24,702 bases of DNA from CAYWMP01 sp964459445 (GTDB lineage: Bacteria; Desulfobacterota; DSM-4660; Desulfatiglandales; HGW-15). The position numbers and the translations under genes are program-made. The stretch covers positions 1-24,702 of the forward strand of contig CAYWMP010000085.1 in NCBI GenBank assembly GCA_964459445.1, written 5' to 3'. Of this stretch, positions 1-6,975 are shown piece by piece. Positions within the stretch are counted from its first letter, which is position 1, and the number at the start of each line of letters is the position of its first letter. The notes under the pieces are model-generated. The model had not been told where the DNA came from and made no database searches. It saw only the letters and a list, made by a program, of their open reading frames with translations.

Positions 1-995
1 GTATTGGCGTGAACCCAAAAGCATTTCAGGATCTCCTTGCCAAATTCCCTGTCCATCCCTTCCCCAATGGATTGTTCCCAATAGGGTAGGAGATACTGGT
101 CGATTCTTCCAAATGAAACACCGGCGCCCGGGTAGTTCTCATCGCTCAGAATAAGCATATGATTGAGCCATAGGGCCTGGACAGCTTCCCAGAAGTTCCC
201 GGCGGGCTCCCAGGGCACCCGCTCCAGGTTCCGGGCCATTTGTAGAAGTTCCTCTTTTCGATCGGAGTCCGCCTCTTTTTCAGCCAATTCCCTGCAAATC
301 CTTTCGTATCGGGCAGCCAATTCCCTTGGCATGGTGGCGGCGGTCATCATGGCGCGCAACTGAGCGCCTTTGGGACCCTTCTTCTCAATTTTGGTCAACC
401 GATCATATCGCGCCTCCAGATCGGCATGAATGCCTTTCCACCCGATGTTAAGCACCCCTTCGTGTCCGGGGATAATATGGCCGCTCGTTGCACCCGCATT
501 TCCATAACCGTGATCGTGAAACCACTTCATTTTCGCACGAGCGCCTTTATTGCCATGAATAAGCCTGTCGCGGGCTTTGGTCTCCTTCTTTGTCCAGCAC
601 CTGGATGCCTGTATGTTGAATCGCAGACCGGCCAACAAATCTCCGGGCAGGATCTCTTGGGGCGTATAGTTGACCATGACTTCCTTGATGAACCAGGCCC
701 GCCTCTCAGGAAGGCTCCACGACCAAAAATCTTCATGGAGTTTTACTGGTAGGGCGGATTGAGAAAAGGAAGACCTAAAGGTCTGCAAGAAGGCGTAGGT
801 TTCCGGGACAATGTAGAAGCTTATCTCATCAAAGACTACATCCCAAGGCTCACCGGTTGTCCAGGCAGTGAATTCGTTATTCCACGTCCTTTTCGCACCC
901 TCAAAAAAATAATCCCTCAACCATTTAATGCGCGGTGATAAGCCCTTGGGTTCTTTGATAGAGTGCCGTCTTTTTTTGGCAGTTGCTACACTCAT
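1..995 (-). CDS. Glycyl radical enzyme (pyruvate formate-lyase family), N-terminal part
   Basis: The frame is open from ATG at 995 to the window edge, giving the first 331 residues of a protein that in this family is usually about 800 residues. Family-typical stretches are EILPGDLLAGLRFN (about 114-127), SGHIIPGHEGVLNIGWKGI (about 171-189) and NFWEAVQALWLNH further on, matching the PFL N-terminal domain. These enzymes use a glycyl/thiyl radical pair to cleave or rearrange C-C, C-N, C-O or C-S bonds under anaerobic conditions. The catalytic Cys loop and the C-terminal Gly loop lie outside the window, so the substrate cannot be read. An isethionate sulfo-lyase-like clade is one guess from overall feel. 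GGAGG lies 4 bases before the ATG. The gene follows a FadR-type regulator by 16 bases on the same strand. No activating enzyme is visible; it could lie beyond the left edge. Confidence 0.87.
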   Translation of the reverse strand, partial: MSVATAKKRRHSIKEPKGLSPRIKWLRDYFFEGAKRTWNNEFTAWTTGEPWDVVFDEISFYIVPETYAFLQTFRSSFSQSALPVKLHEDFWSWSLPERRAWFIKEVMVNYTPQEILPGDLLAGLRFNIQASRCWTKKETKARDRLIHGNKGARAKMKWFHDHGYGNAGATSGHIIPGHEGVLNIGWKGIHADLEARYDRLTKIEKKGPKGAQLRAMMTAATMPRELAARYERICRELAEKEADSDRKEELLQMARNLERVPWEPAGNFWEAVQALWLNHMLILSDENYPGAGVSFGRIDQYLLPYWEQSIGEGMDREFGKEILKCFWVHAN

Positions 996-1011
996 AACGC
1001 CTCCGATTTGA

Positions 1012-1731
1012 TTAAGTGTGCATGTCCTTTAGATGCTCTTCACCGTGGTTGAGCATCCGTTTCATGACCTTGGCCGCCTTTTCTTGATTTTTTTCCTCTA
1101 GGGCCTTTACGAGGTCTTTGTGGAAGTTCAAAACTTCGTTCGCCACCGTCCTTTTTGAGAAAAACTGGCGAGCCAGGTTTTTATAGACTTGCTTGAAAGA
1201 GGTTAGAAGCAATGGATAAACCATGTTCCCCGAGGCCATGGCAATGAGATGATGAAATTCGAAATCCAAATCTGTTAACGTGTCCCTATCTTCAATATCG
1301 CATGCCTCTTCTTTCTCCAGGATGTCATTAAGCGCCCTGAACTGCTCTTCGCTGCATTTTGCGGCGGCAAGTCTCGCGGTCTCCACTTCAAAGAGGAACC
1401 GCATCTCGAGCAGACTATCGAGAAGGTTGGATTCCAGGACCCCGTTTTGATAGCCCACAAGGGAGGTCAAAAGCGCAAGGGAGCCTTCTTTTCGGTAATC
1501 GTTCACATAGGCGCCATGTCTGGGTTTCATGGCGACCAGGCCTTTTGCCGCAAGTTCAACGAGCCCTTCATGAACCACGGGTCTGCTGACACCAAGCTGC
1601 AGGGCCAGTTCTCTCTCAGAGAGGAGTTTTTGCCCGATGGAGATTTTGCCCGAAAGAATGAGTTCCTCGAATCGGGTAACAAATACTTGTTTTAGGCTTT
1701 CCGCTTTTATAGGTTCCAATAGATCTTGCAT
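1012..1731 (-). CDS. FadR/GntR-family transcriptional regulator (FCD domain)
   Basis: A 239-residue protein of normal length for the FadR subfamily. Residues about 10-78 form a winged helix-turn-helix, with the GntR signature SERELALQLGVSRPVVHEGL followed by the wing around KPRHGAYV. Residues about 95-235 are an all-helical FCD ligand domain. The acidic/His set DLDFEFHH (about 154-161) and later His residues in NFHKDL and LNHGEEH resemble the metal-binding site of FCD regulators. These proteins usually repress nearby catabolic genes until a small organic acid or related ligand binds. The gene is first in a probable operon with the glycyl radical enzyme, and a strong palindrome sits 13 bases before its start, so autoregulation and control of the enzyme are likely. 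The Shine-Dalgarno sequence is weak (AAAAAG), so low expression would be unsurprising. Confidence 0.92.
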   Translation of the reverse strand: MQDLLEPIKAESLKQVFVTRFEELILSGKISIGQKLLSERELALQLGVSRPVVHEGLVELAAKGLVAMKPRHGAYVNDYRKEGSLALLTSLVGYQNGVLESNLLDSLLEMRFLFEVETARLAAAKCSEEQFRALNDILEKEEACDIEDRDTLTDLDFEFHHLIAMASGNMVYPLLLTSFKQVYKNLARQFFSKRTVANEVLNFHKDLVKALEEKNQEKAAKVMKRMLNHGEEHLKDMHT

Positions 1732-1743
1732 AGACTTTTTAAT

Positions 1744-1774
1744 TTCTGGCTGGTGGTATTACCACCAGCCAGAA
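1744..1774. promoter_or_regulatory. 31-bp perfect palindrome, probable FadR/GntR operator
   Basis: Two 15-base arms pair perfectly around a single central T at 1759. The core TGGTGGTATTACCACCA contains TGGT-N3-ACCA, the spacing known for FadR-type operators. It lies 13-43 bases upstream of the regulator ATG at 1731, where it would overlap the promoter or start of the transcript. Assignment to this regulator is inference from position and symmetry. Confidence 0.8.
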
Positions 1775-2188
1775 TATATGCACTGATCCAATATGTCAAG
1801 GGTGATTTTGGTGCGAGCATCTCCTGTCCGTAACCCATTGAAATGACCAGGCCGTGAGACATCGATGGTCGAAAAAATGGCATTACTTTTATATTTCCGA
1901 TGTGATTATTGTTTCTACTGTTCATCATATGTGCACTCGTTTGCCGGATGGGCAATAGAATTGCGTTCTAATATTTCAGATAATTTTGACGCAATTGGGA
2001 TGTAACAGGCAACCTAGGACCGAAATTTGCATGTAATTGAATCATCAACCCGGTTAAAAGAATAATTAGACATCAAGTCACTATTTGACGCTTTAAAAAG
2101 CAAAAGAAGTTAGAAATCGGCAACACAAAGGGGATGAAGCCTTTCCATCCATCGTCTGCCAAAAATGCATCTTCTGTGTAAAAATAAC
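1775..2188. other. Intergenic region between divergent genes
   Basis: About 410 bases separate the minus-strand regulator/glycyl-radical operon and the plus-strand cold shock gene. The sequence is AT-rich. Open frames here are short, lack Shine-Dalgarno sequences and show no family motifs. No further repeat or RNA gene was recognised. Confidence 0.5.
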
Positions 2189-2216
2189 TTGATTTTAGCT
2201 AAACATAGCCTATCAT
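2189..2216 (+). promoter_or_regulatory. Probable sigma-70 promoter of the cold shock gene
   Basis: TTGATT (2189-2194) and TATCAT (2211-2216) are separated by 16 bases, a good -35/-10 pair. Transcription would start near 2223, giving a leader of about 120 bases before the csp start. Long leaders are usual for cspA-type genes. Confidence 0.5.
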
Positions 2217-2225
2217 TGGTTTCAG

Positions 2226-2251
2226 CAACAAAAGCGCATGCGTCTTTGTTG
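2226..2251 (+). promoter_or_regulatory. Hairpin in the cold shock mRNA leader
   Basis: CAACAAA (2226-2232) pairs with TTTGTTG (2245-2251) around a GC-rich apex containing the self-complementary CGCATGCG. It falls at the very 5' end of the predicted transcript. A role in mRNA stability or temperature-dependent folding is inferred by analogy with cspA leaders. No cold-box match was established. Confidence 0.4.
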
Positions 2252-2345
2252 GGAGTATGGTTTCGTTCTGAGGGAAAGTTCCATTTGTCGAAAGTGGCGC
2301 CTGAGGTTTGGGACCATGACAATCTAATAGAAAGGGGGCGTTATT

Positions 2346-2546
2346 ATGGCAGATGGAACCGTAAAGTGGTTCAGTGATCAAAAGGGTTACGGCTTCATAG
2401 AGCAAGAAGATGGTCCGGATGTTTTTGTGCACTATTCAGCTATCAGTGGATCCGGTTTTAAGTCACTCAGAGAGGGCGAACGGGTCACCTTCGACATAGA
2501 GGAAGGCAAAAAAGGTCCTGTAGCAGCCAATGTCAATGTACTCTAG
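2346..2546 (+). CDS. Cold shock protein, CspA family
   Basis: A 66-residue single OB-fold cold shock domain, the standard length. RNP1 is KGYGFIEQ (about 14-21) and RNP2 is VFVHYSAI (about 27-34), with the initial GTVKWFSDQKGYGF typical of the family. It binds single-stranded RNA/DNA and melts mRNA secondary structure. AAAGGGGG lies 7 bases before the ATG. The gene is monocistronic, with its own promoter, structured leader and terminator. Which CspA paralogue this is, and whether it is cold-induced, cannot be told from sequence. Confidence 0.97.
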   Translation: MADGTVKWFSDQKGYGFIEQEDGPDVFVHYSAISGSGFKSLREGERVTFDIEEGKKGPVAANVNVL

Positions 2547-2565
2547 TCATTAAGACTAAGCAGTC

Positions 2566-2609
2566 AAAAAGGCATTCCAACGATGAAGTTAGAATGCCTT
2601 TTTATTTTT
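2566..2609 (+). terminator. Rho-independent terminator of the cold shock gene
   Basis: GGCATTCCAAC (2571-2581) pairs with GTTAGAATGCC (2588-2598), one mismatch, around the loop GATGAA. Flanking A and T runs extend the stem and supply the U-tract (TTTTTATTTTT). It begins about 20 bases after the csp stop. The A-rich 5' flank could let it also work for minus-strand transcripts arriving from the XRE-cupin gene. Confidence 0.9.
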
Positions 2610-2668
2610 GAATAACAAAGGAGATGGGGAGGCGAAGGATCGGGAATACCGGATCCAGCCCCTAGGAC

Positions 2669-3202
2669 TCAAGGTAGATAGAGGATGACCAGCATCTCGG
2701 TCTCTTTTTCTCCCGGGTTGGAAAGATGGTGATCAAAGTTTGAGTTGAATCGGAGGGACTCCTTTTCGGATAGTTTCGTTGTCTCCTGATCGACCGTGAG
2801 CTCAACTTCTCCGGAAAGGACATAGACATACTCCTCGCCTTCATGTCGATATCCCACACCTTTGTGGGCCGTTTTGGGCGGAATTTTGACGGAAAAGGCC
2901 ATCAGGTGGGAACCTTCCTCGGGGGGTGTGAGGGTTTCGTAGGAATAGTGCTCGGTCCGCTTGGTAGCTTCTTCCAGACGTTTACTTGCGGGTTCCCTGG
3001 TTTGAAGAAATGTGCCGGAATCGATTTTTAACACCTTTGCCAATTGTATGAGAAGGGCCACCGGCGGTTCAACCTGACCATCTTCAACCCATTCCAAATA
3101 CTCGTCCATACAACCGGCCTGGTCTGCCAAATCCTTAACGCTAAGGCCTTTTTCCTCTCGGGCCATTTTGATTCGCTGTCCGATGGGTCTTTGTTCATTC
3201 AT
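2669..3202 (-). CDS. XRE-family HTH plus cupin regulator
   Basis: A 178-residue protein. Residues about 5-62 form a Cro/C1-type helix-turn-helix (IGQRIKMAREEKGLSVKDLADQAG, then EPPVALLIQLAKVL). Residues about 95-175 form a double-stranded beta-helix cupin with GEEYVYVLSGEVEL and an HHLSNPG turn, which in this family binds an effector. Such HTH-cupin proteins (PuuR-like arrangement) commonly regulate amino-acid or polyamine metabolism; the ligand here is unknown. The start at 3202 is chosen because AGGAG at 3211-3215 leaves 8 bases of spacing. In-frame starts at 3208 and 3244 are possible but 3208 is too close and 3244 lacks a site. The divergent-looking gap to kbl-tdh makes threonine catabolism a conceivable target, but all three genes lie on the same strand. 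Confidence 0.9.
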   Translation of the reverse strand: MNEQRPIGQRIKMAREEKGLSVKDLADQAGCMDEYLEWVEDGQVEPPVALLIQLAKVLKIDSGTFLQTREPASKRLEEATKRTEHYSYETLTPPEEGSHLMAFSVKIPPKTAHKGVGYRHEGEEYVYVLSGEVELTVDQETTKLSEKESLRFNSNFDHHLSNPGEKETEMLVILYLP

Positions 3203-3247
3203 TTCCATTTCTCCTTTCAGCGCAGGGACTGAGCCGGCATTCATTTA

Positions 3248-3261
3248 GAGCGTTGAGCGTT
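3248..3261 (-). promoter_or_regulatory. Tandem heptamer repeat after the XRE-cupin promoter
   Basis: GAGCGTT occurs twice back to back (3248-3254 and 3255-3261), just downstream of the predicted transcription start. Its place in the leader fits an autoregulatory site, but this is inference and the repeat is short. Confidence 0.3.
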
Positions 3262-3278
3262 CTCCGTACATAAATATA

Positions 3279-3307
3279 AGTATAAGTGGATTAGGTTAAC
3301 ATGTCAA
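3279..3307 (-). promoter_or_regulatory. Sigma-70 promoter of the XRE-cupin gene
   Basis: On the minus strand TTGACA (3307-3302) and TATACT (3284-3279) are separated by exactly 17 bases, close to the vegetative consensus. Transcription would start near 3272, about 70 bases before the start codon at 3202. Confidence 0.75.
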
Positions 3308-3482
3308 TTTAACTGTAATATTAGGATTATGAATAGATGAAAATTTGAGCCATATCTTTGCAGCCTTTTCTCAGTCATGAACTCAGACAACTGGTTTATT
3401 GTTTCTCGAAATGTTTCTGAGGGGAGGGGAGAACTGACTCACTTTTAATAATATCTTGCTATGATCTTTATCCAAACTCCAA

Positions 3483-4511
3483 TCACTTGTTCCAATTGAG
3501 GATGACTTTGCCGGATCGGCCTGTGTTCATAATGTCAAAGCCCTCAAGAAAATCATCAACGAACAAGCGATGGGTAATGATTGGGCTTATATCGAGGCCC
3601 GACTGGAGGACACAGGTCATTTTGTACCAGGTCTCGAACATCTCACGTCCGTAAATCCCCTTGATCGTGAGCCCCTTGAAAATAATGAGATCCGTCTCGA
3701 CCGTCAGATGCTCCGCGTATATGCCGAGCATGGCGATCTTCCCGCCGTGGTTCATGTTTTCGAGCATTTCTTGAAAGGCACTGGGTATACCCGACATTTC
3801 CAGGCCGACGTCGAATCCTTCTTTCATCCCCAGCTCTTTTTGGACGTCTTTTAATTTTTCTCTCTTGACGTTGACTGTCCGGGTTGCGCCGACTTTTTCC
3901 GCCAAGGTCAACCGGTAATCATTCACATCGGTTACCACCACGAATCGAGCCCCCACATGTTTGGCCAAGGCCGCGGCCATGATCCCGATGGGACCTGCGC
4001 CCGTGATCAGGACATCCTCGCCGACCAGGTCAAAGGAAAGGGCGGTGTGGGCTGCGTTGCCAAAGGGATCGAGGATGGCCGCCAATTCATCGCTGATATT
4101 GCTCGGAATGGGAAAGGCATTTACCGCAGGGATAACCAGATAGTCGGCGAAGCATCCCTCCCGGTCCACCCCGACGCAATGGGTGTTACGACATAGGTGA
4201 CGCTTGCCCGCCCGGCAGTTCCGACAATGACCACAGGTGATATGACCTTCCCCGGAGACCCTATCACCCACCTTAAGGCCGCTAACTTCTCTCCCAACCT
4301 CAGCCACCTCGCCAATAAACTCATGCCCGATGATCATAGGGGTTTTTATAGTCTTTTTGGACCACTCGTCCCAATTGAAGATATGGAGGTCCGTGCCGCA
4401 GATGGCCGTCTTACTGATCTTGACGAGAATATCGTTCTGGCCGCAGGCCGGTTCAGGCAAGTCCTTCATCCAGAGACCCGGCTCGGGTTTTTCTTTGACT
4501 AGAGCTTTCAT
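3483..4511 (-). CDS. tdh: L-threonine 3-dehydrogenase
   Basis: Zinc-dependent medium-chain dehydrogenase that oxidises L-threonine to 2-amino-3-ketobutyrate with NAD+. The 342-residue length matches the family (E. coli 341). Catalytic zinc ligand Cys38 sits in AICGTDLHI, followed by GHEFIGEV with the His-Glu pair. The structural zinc Cys cluster is CGHCRNCRAGKRHLC. The Rossmann segment VLITGAGPIGIMAAALAKHVGA binds NAD. AAGGAG precedes the ATG at good spacing. It follows kbl by 15 bases on the same strand, so the unstable product can pass directly to Kbl. No terminator was seen after the stop. Confidence 0.96.
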   Translation of the reverse strand: MKALVKEKPEPGLWMKDLPEPACGQNDILVKISKTAICGTDLHIFNWDEWSKKTIKTPMIIGHEFIGEVAEVGREVSGLKVGDRVSGEGHITCGHCRNCRAGKRHLCRNTHCVGVDREGCFADYLVIPAVNAFPIPSNISDELAAILDPFGNAAHTALSFDLVGEDVLITGAGPIGIMAAALAKHVGARFVVVTDVNDYRLTLAEKVGATRTVNVKREKLKDVQKELGMKEGFDVGLEMSGIPSAFQEMLENMNHGGKIAMLGIYAEHLTVETDLIIFKGLTIKGIYGREMFETWYKMTCVLQSGLDISPIITHRLFVDDFLEGFDIMNTGRSGKVILNWNK

Positions 4512-4526
4512 CTGAATCTCCTTTTT

Positions 4527-5723
4527 CTATTCGATCACGCCCAATTCGCGCCCGACCTTTGAAAAGGCCTCGATTGCTCGATCTAAATGATCTTTTTCAT
4601 GGGCGGCCGACATCTGAGCGCGAATGCGGGCTTTGCCCTTGGGAACCACCGGGTAACTAAAACCGACCACGTAGATTCCCTCTTCAAGCATTCGTCGCGC
4701 CATCTCAGCCGCCAGAACCGCGTCACCCAACATCACCGGTATGATGGGATGGTCCCCAGGGACCAACTCGAATCCCAGCTTTTCCATTTGGGTGCGGAAA
4801 TAGCGGCTGTTTTCCCTCAGTTTCACTCTTAAATCATCGCTTTGTTCAAGCATATCGAGAACTTTCAGGGAGGCGGCTGCTATCATAGGCGCCAGGGTGT
4901 TGGAGAATAGGTAGGGACGCGAGCGTTGACGGAGCCATGCCACAATTTCCTTACGACCGCTCGCGTAGCCTCCCGAAGCACCGCCAAGGGCCTTACCCAG
5001 AGTCCCGGTGTTGATATCTATTCTCTCTTCAACGCCGCAATACTCGGGCGTGCCCCGGCCTTTTTCACCCATAAACCCGACGGCATGGGAATCGTCGACC
5101 ATCACCAGGGCATCGTATTCCTCCGCCAGATCGCAGACGCCCTTCAGATCGGCAACAATGCCGTCCATAGAGAAGACACCGTCTGTTGCGACCAGCTTAA
5201 CGCGGGCCCCTGTCTCGCCGGCCTCCTTGAATTTTGATTCCAGATCGGACATATCGTTGTTTTTATAACGGTATCGCATGGCCTTGCAGAGCCTGACACC
5301 GTCAATGATTGAGGCATGATTGAGTTCATCGGAGATGACCGCATCTTCAGGACCCAAAAGGGCTTCGAAAAGCCCGCCGTTGGCATCGAAACAGGAGGAG
5401 TAAAGGATGGTGTCCTCGGTGCCGAGGAAGTTGCTGATGCGGGCCTCAAGCTTCTTATGGAGGTTGTGGGTGCCGCAGATGAAACGAACCGAGGCCATCC
5501 CGAAGCCATAGCTGTCTCCACCCTCCTGAGCGGCTTGGATAAGGTCCGGGTGGTTGGCCAGTCCAAGGTAGTTATTGGCGCAGAAGTTGATGACATGCTT
5601 CCCATCTGCAACGGTAATGTCTGCATGCTGTTGAGAGGTGATGATCCGTTCGTCCTTGAAAAGACCCTCCGACTTCAGCTTTTCGGTGTCTTCGTGTAAT
5701 CGCTTGAGAAACTGTTTGCTCAT
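4527..5723 (-). CDS. kbl: Glycine C-acetyltransferase (2-amino-3-ketobutyrate CoA ligase)
   Basis: PLP-dependent alpha-oxoamine synthase that splits 2-amino-3-ketobutyrate with CoA to glycine and acetyl-CoA. The 398-residue length equals the E. coli enzyme. Lys244 in GTLGKALGGASGGY is the PLP lysine, at the same number as in E. coli. Other family stretches are NFCANNYLGLANHP (about 46-59), SVRFICGTHNLHKKLE and VMVDDSHAVGFMGEKGRG. AGGAGG lies 4 bases before the ATG. First gene of the kbl-tdh operon. An amino-acid-fermenting or amino-acid-interconverting role is expected. An intergenic palindrome (5741-5790) starts 17 bases upstream. Confidence 0.97.
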   Translation of the reverse strand: MSKQFLKRLHEDTEKLKSEGLFKDERIITSQQHADITVADGKHVINFCANNYLGLANHPDLIQAAQEGGDSYGFGMASVRFICGTHNLHKKLEARISNFLGTEDTILYSSCFDANGGLFEALLGPEDAVISDELNHASIIDGVRLCKAMRYRYKNNDMSDLESKFKEAGETGARVKLVATDGVFSMDGIVADLKGVCDLAEEYDALVMVDDSHAVGFMGEKGRGTPEYCGVEERIDINTGTLGKALGGASGGYASGRKEIVAWLRQRSRPYLFSNTLAPMIAAASLKVLDMLEQSDDLRVKLRENSRYFRTQMEKLGFELVPGDHPIIPVMLGDAVLAAEMARRMLEEGIYVVGFSYPVVPKGKARIRAQMSAAHEKDHLDRAIEAFSKVGRELGVIE

Positions 5724-5740
5724 GATTCCTCCTTAAAGAC

Positions 5741-5790
5741 TTTGACAGGATAACCTGCCTACGCCAAGGCTACGGCAGGCGGGCAGGATT
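5741..5790. repeat. Dispersed palindromic repeat, copy A
   Basis: The unit begins TTTGACAGGATAACCT and has a stem CCTGCC...GCC-AA-GGC...GGCAGG. The same unit recurs at 22988-23037, with coordinated changes in the outer stem. It sits directly upstream of kbl. Such short palindromes are common intergenic repeats in related genomes. Confidence 0.8.
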
Positions 5791-5973
5791 GACTTGATTA
5801 TTTTTTTATCCCATCCTTAATCAAACACCAACTATTTTTTTTATTGCTTCACTCACCTCGGCCTCTAGGTACCTCGGTCTCATGAAAAAGAATAGGGCAT
5901 CAAAAAGAAACGCTTCCTTGTCAAATCTCCTTCCGCATGTTAATAACGATCCGCAATTCGTATGAATGATTTT

Positions 5974-6070
5974 TATCCGCCTTAGCAGAAGTCCACGGGC
6001 TTGCCGGTAGCTGAATGCGCCAAAAATCTTTAGGCTACGGCGCGATATCACCCCAAAATTAAGGCGGATA
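5974..6070. repeat. 97-bp element with perfect 11-bp inverted ends
   Basis: TATCCGCCTTA at 5974-5984 is mirrored exactly by TAAGGCGGATA at 6060-6070. The same 11-mer appears again at 23141-23151. The size and ends resemble a miniature mobile or intergenic repeat element. No transposase is present and no target duplication was established. Confidence 0.55.
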
Positions 6071-6095
6071 ACCGCGTCGTAGCCGAGGGCGCCCG

Positions 6096-6123
6096 TCCTC
6101 CGCAGTAGCTCTGCTACGGAGGA
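6096..6123. repeat. Palindromic repeat with CTACGGAGGA stem
   Basis: TCCTCC-(GCA)-GTAGC pairs with GCTACGGAGGA across a three-base loop. A related palindrome sharing the CTACTGCGGAGGA motif lies at 12461-12486. Confidence 0.65.
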
Positions 6124-6148
6124 TGGAAAGGCGGGTAAATTAATGAGA

Positions 6149-6166
6149 CCACGGGTTTACCCGTGG
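6149..6166. repeat. Perfect hairpin CCACGGG-TTTA-CCCGTGG
   Basis: Seven perfect GC-rich pairs with a four-base loop. It lies about 100 bases before the fibronectin-III-like gene. It lacks a T-run, so it is more like a REP-type element than a terminator. Confidence 0.6.
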
Positions 6167-6268
6167 GGCGCCATCAAAAAGGCATTCATTTTAAATAGCC
6201 GTGCATGGCGAAATCCGCGCGATCGGATTTCACAGGTGTGGCACAATACTATCAAGGAGGGAAAAGAA

Positions 6269-6682
6269 GTGGCAAAAGTTAAAAAGAAAAGAATCACTTG
6301 GGTTGGTGCAGACGGGTCCGGAATTGTGGGGTATAAGTTCTACTGGGCGGATAATAGTGGGGTCGACTATGAAGCTGATTGTGCCGAGGTCGGAAATGTG
6401 ACTGAAGTCATTTTGCCCGATACGATTCCATCATTCCCCCTGGTTGATGGTGAGATGCAAATTGGGGTTACGGCAATTAATGAAGCAGGTAATGAGTCCG
6501 ATATGGCCAAATACACGGCGACTTTCCAGTTTTCGGCGCCCGAAGCCCCGAGGGATTTAAAAGTAGAGACAGTTGAGGACGCCGTTGATGTAACAACATC
6601 ATCGGAAACAGCCGAAGAATCTGTATCTCAACCGACCCAACAGGAGAGTTGGGGTTCCTACGGATCAAGTTACGAATCATAG
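6269..6682 (+). CDS. Small fibronectin type III-like protein
   Basis: A 137-residue protein starting at GTG 6269, chosen because AAGGAGG at 6254-6260 leaves 8 bases of spacing; an in-frame ATG at 6143 lies inside the repeat region and is unlikely. Residues about 8-90 read as one FN3-like beta sandwich: W near the start, VGYKFYWADNSG, and the terminal strand IGVTAINEAGNESDMA, followed by SAPEAPRDLKVE. The last 40 residues are Ser/Thr/Glu-rich and end in a Gly/Ser/Tyr tail (SWGSYGSSYES), likely disordered. There is no signal peptide or membrane segment. FN3-like domains usually bind other proteins or polysaccharides; the partner is unknown. Confidence 0.75.
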   Translation: MAKVKKKRITWVGADGSGIVGYKFYWADNSGVDYEADCAEVGNVTEVILPDTIPSFPLVDGEMQIGVTAINEAGNESDMAKYTATFQFSAPEAPRDLKVETVEDAVDVTTSSETAEESVSQPTQQESWGSYGSSYES

Positions 6683-6975
6683 GTCAAAGGTTTATTCGGA
6701 AGGATCGTTTTCCCAATAGGCCTGAATGACTTTCATTAGAATGTCGTTCTGTTCTTCAGGTGAAGCACCGGAAATAGCTTTTTCAAGGGCCAAATTGATC
6801 ATCGTTCGGTGTTTGGCTTCGAGCCTGCATGTTGTGTTTCTCCCTTTTGCTGTGGACACTTTGACCGAGGACGTGTTACACATATATAGTAGTCTAATTG
6901 AACAGAACCCTCGAAACACCTTATCTTTAGTGGCTTTTCACTTCCCTGCATGTAGTCTGGAGGAGTTTCTCTAAC

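Larger units (their letters stand above)
5791..6268. other. Repeat-rich intergenic region
   Basis: About 480 bases with no convincing gene. It holds the element flanked by TATCCGCCTTA inverted ends, a palindrome at 6096-6123 and a perfect hairpin at 6149-6166. The open frame on the minus strand at 5821-6051 is repeat-derived with no motifs. Confidence 0.6.

Noticed and set aside
4887..5626. Other-frame open reading in kbl (5144-5626, minus)
   Set aside because: Shadow of kbl, with Pro/Ser/Thr-rich out-of-frame composition.
5821..6051. Minus-strand 76-codon open frame in the repeat-rich gap
   Set aside because: It crosses the inverted-repeat element, has no ribosome site and shows no protein motif.
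6692..6919. Minus-strand 75-codon open frame with an acidic, helix-like C-terminal part
   Set aside because: The last 45 residues look protein-like, but there is no start with a ribosome site and no family match, so it was left out.
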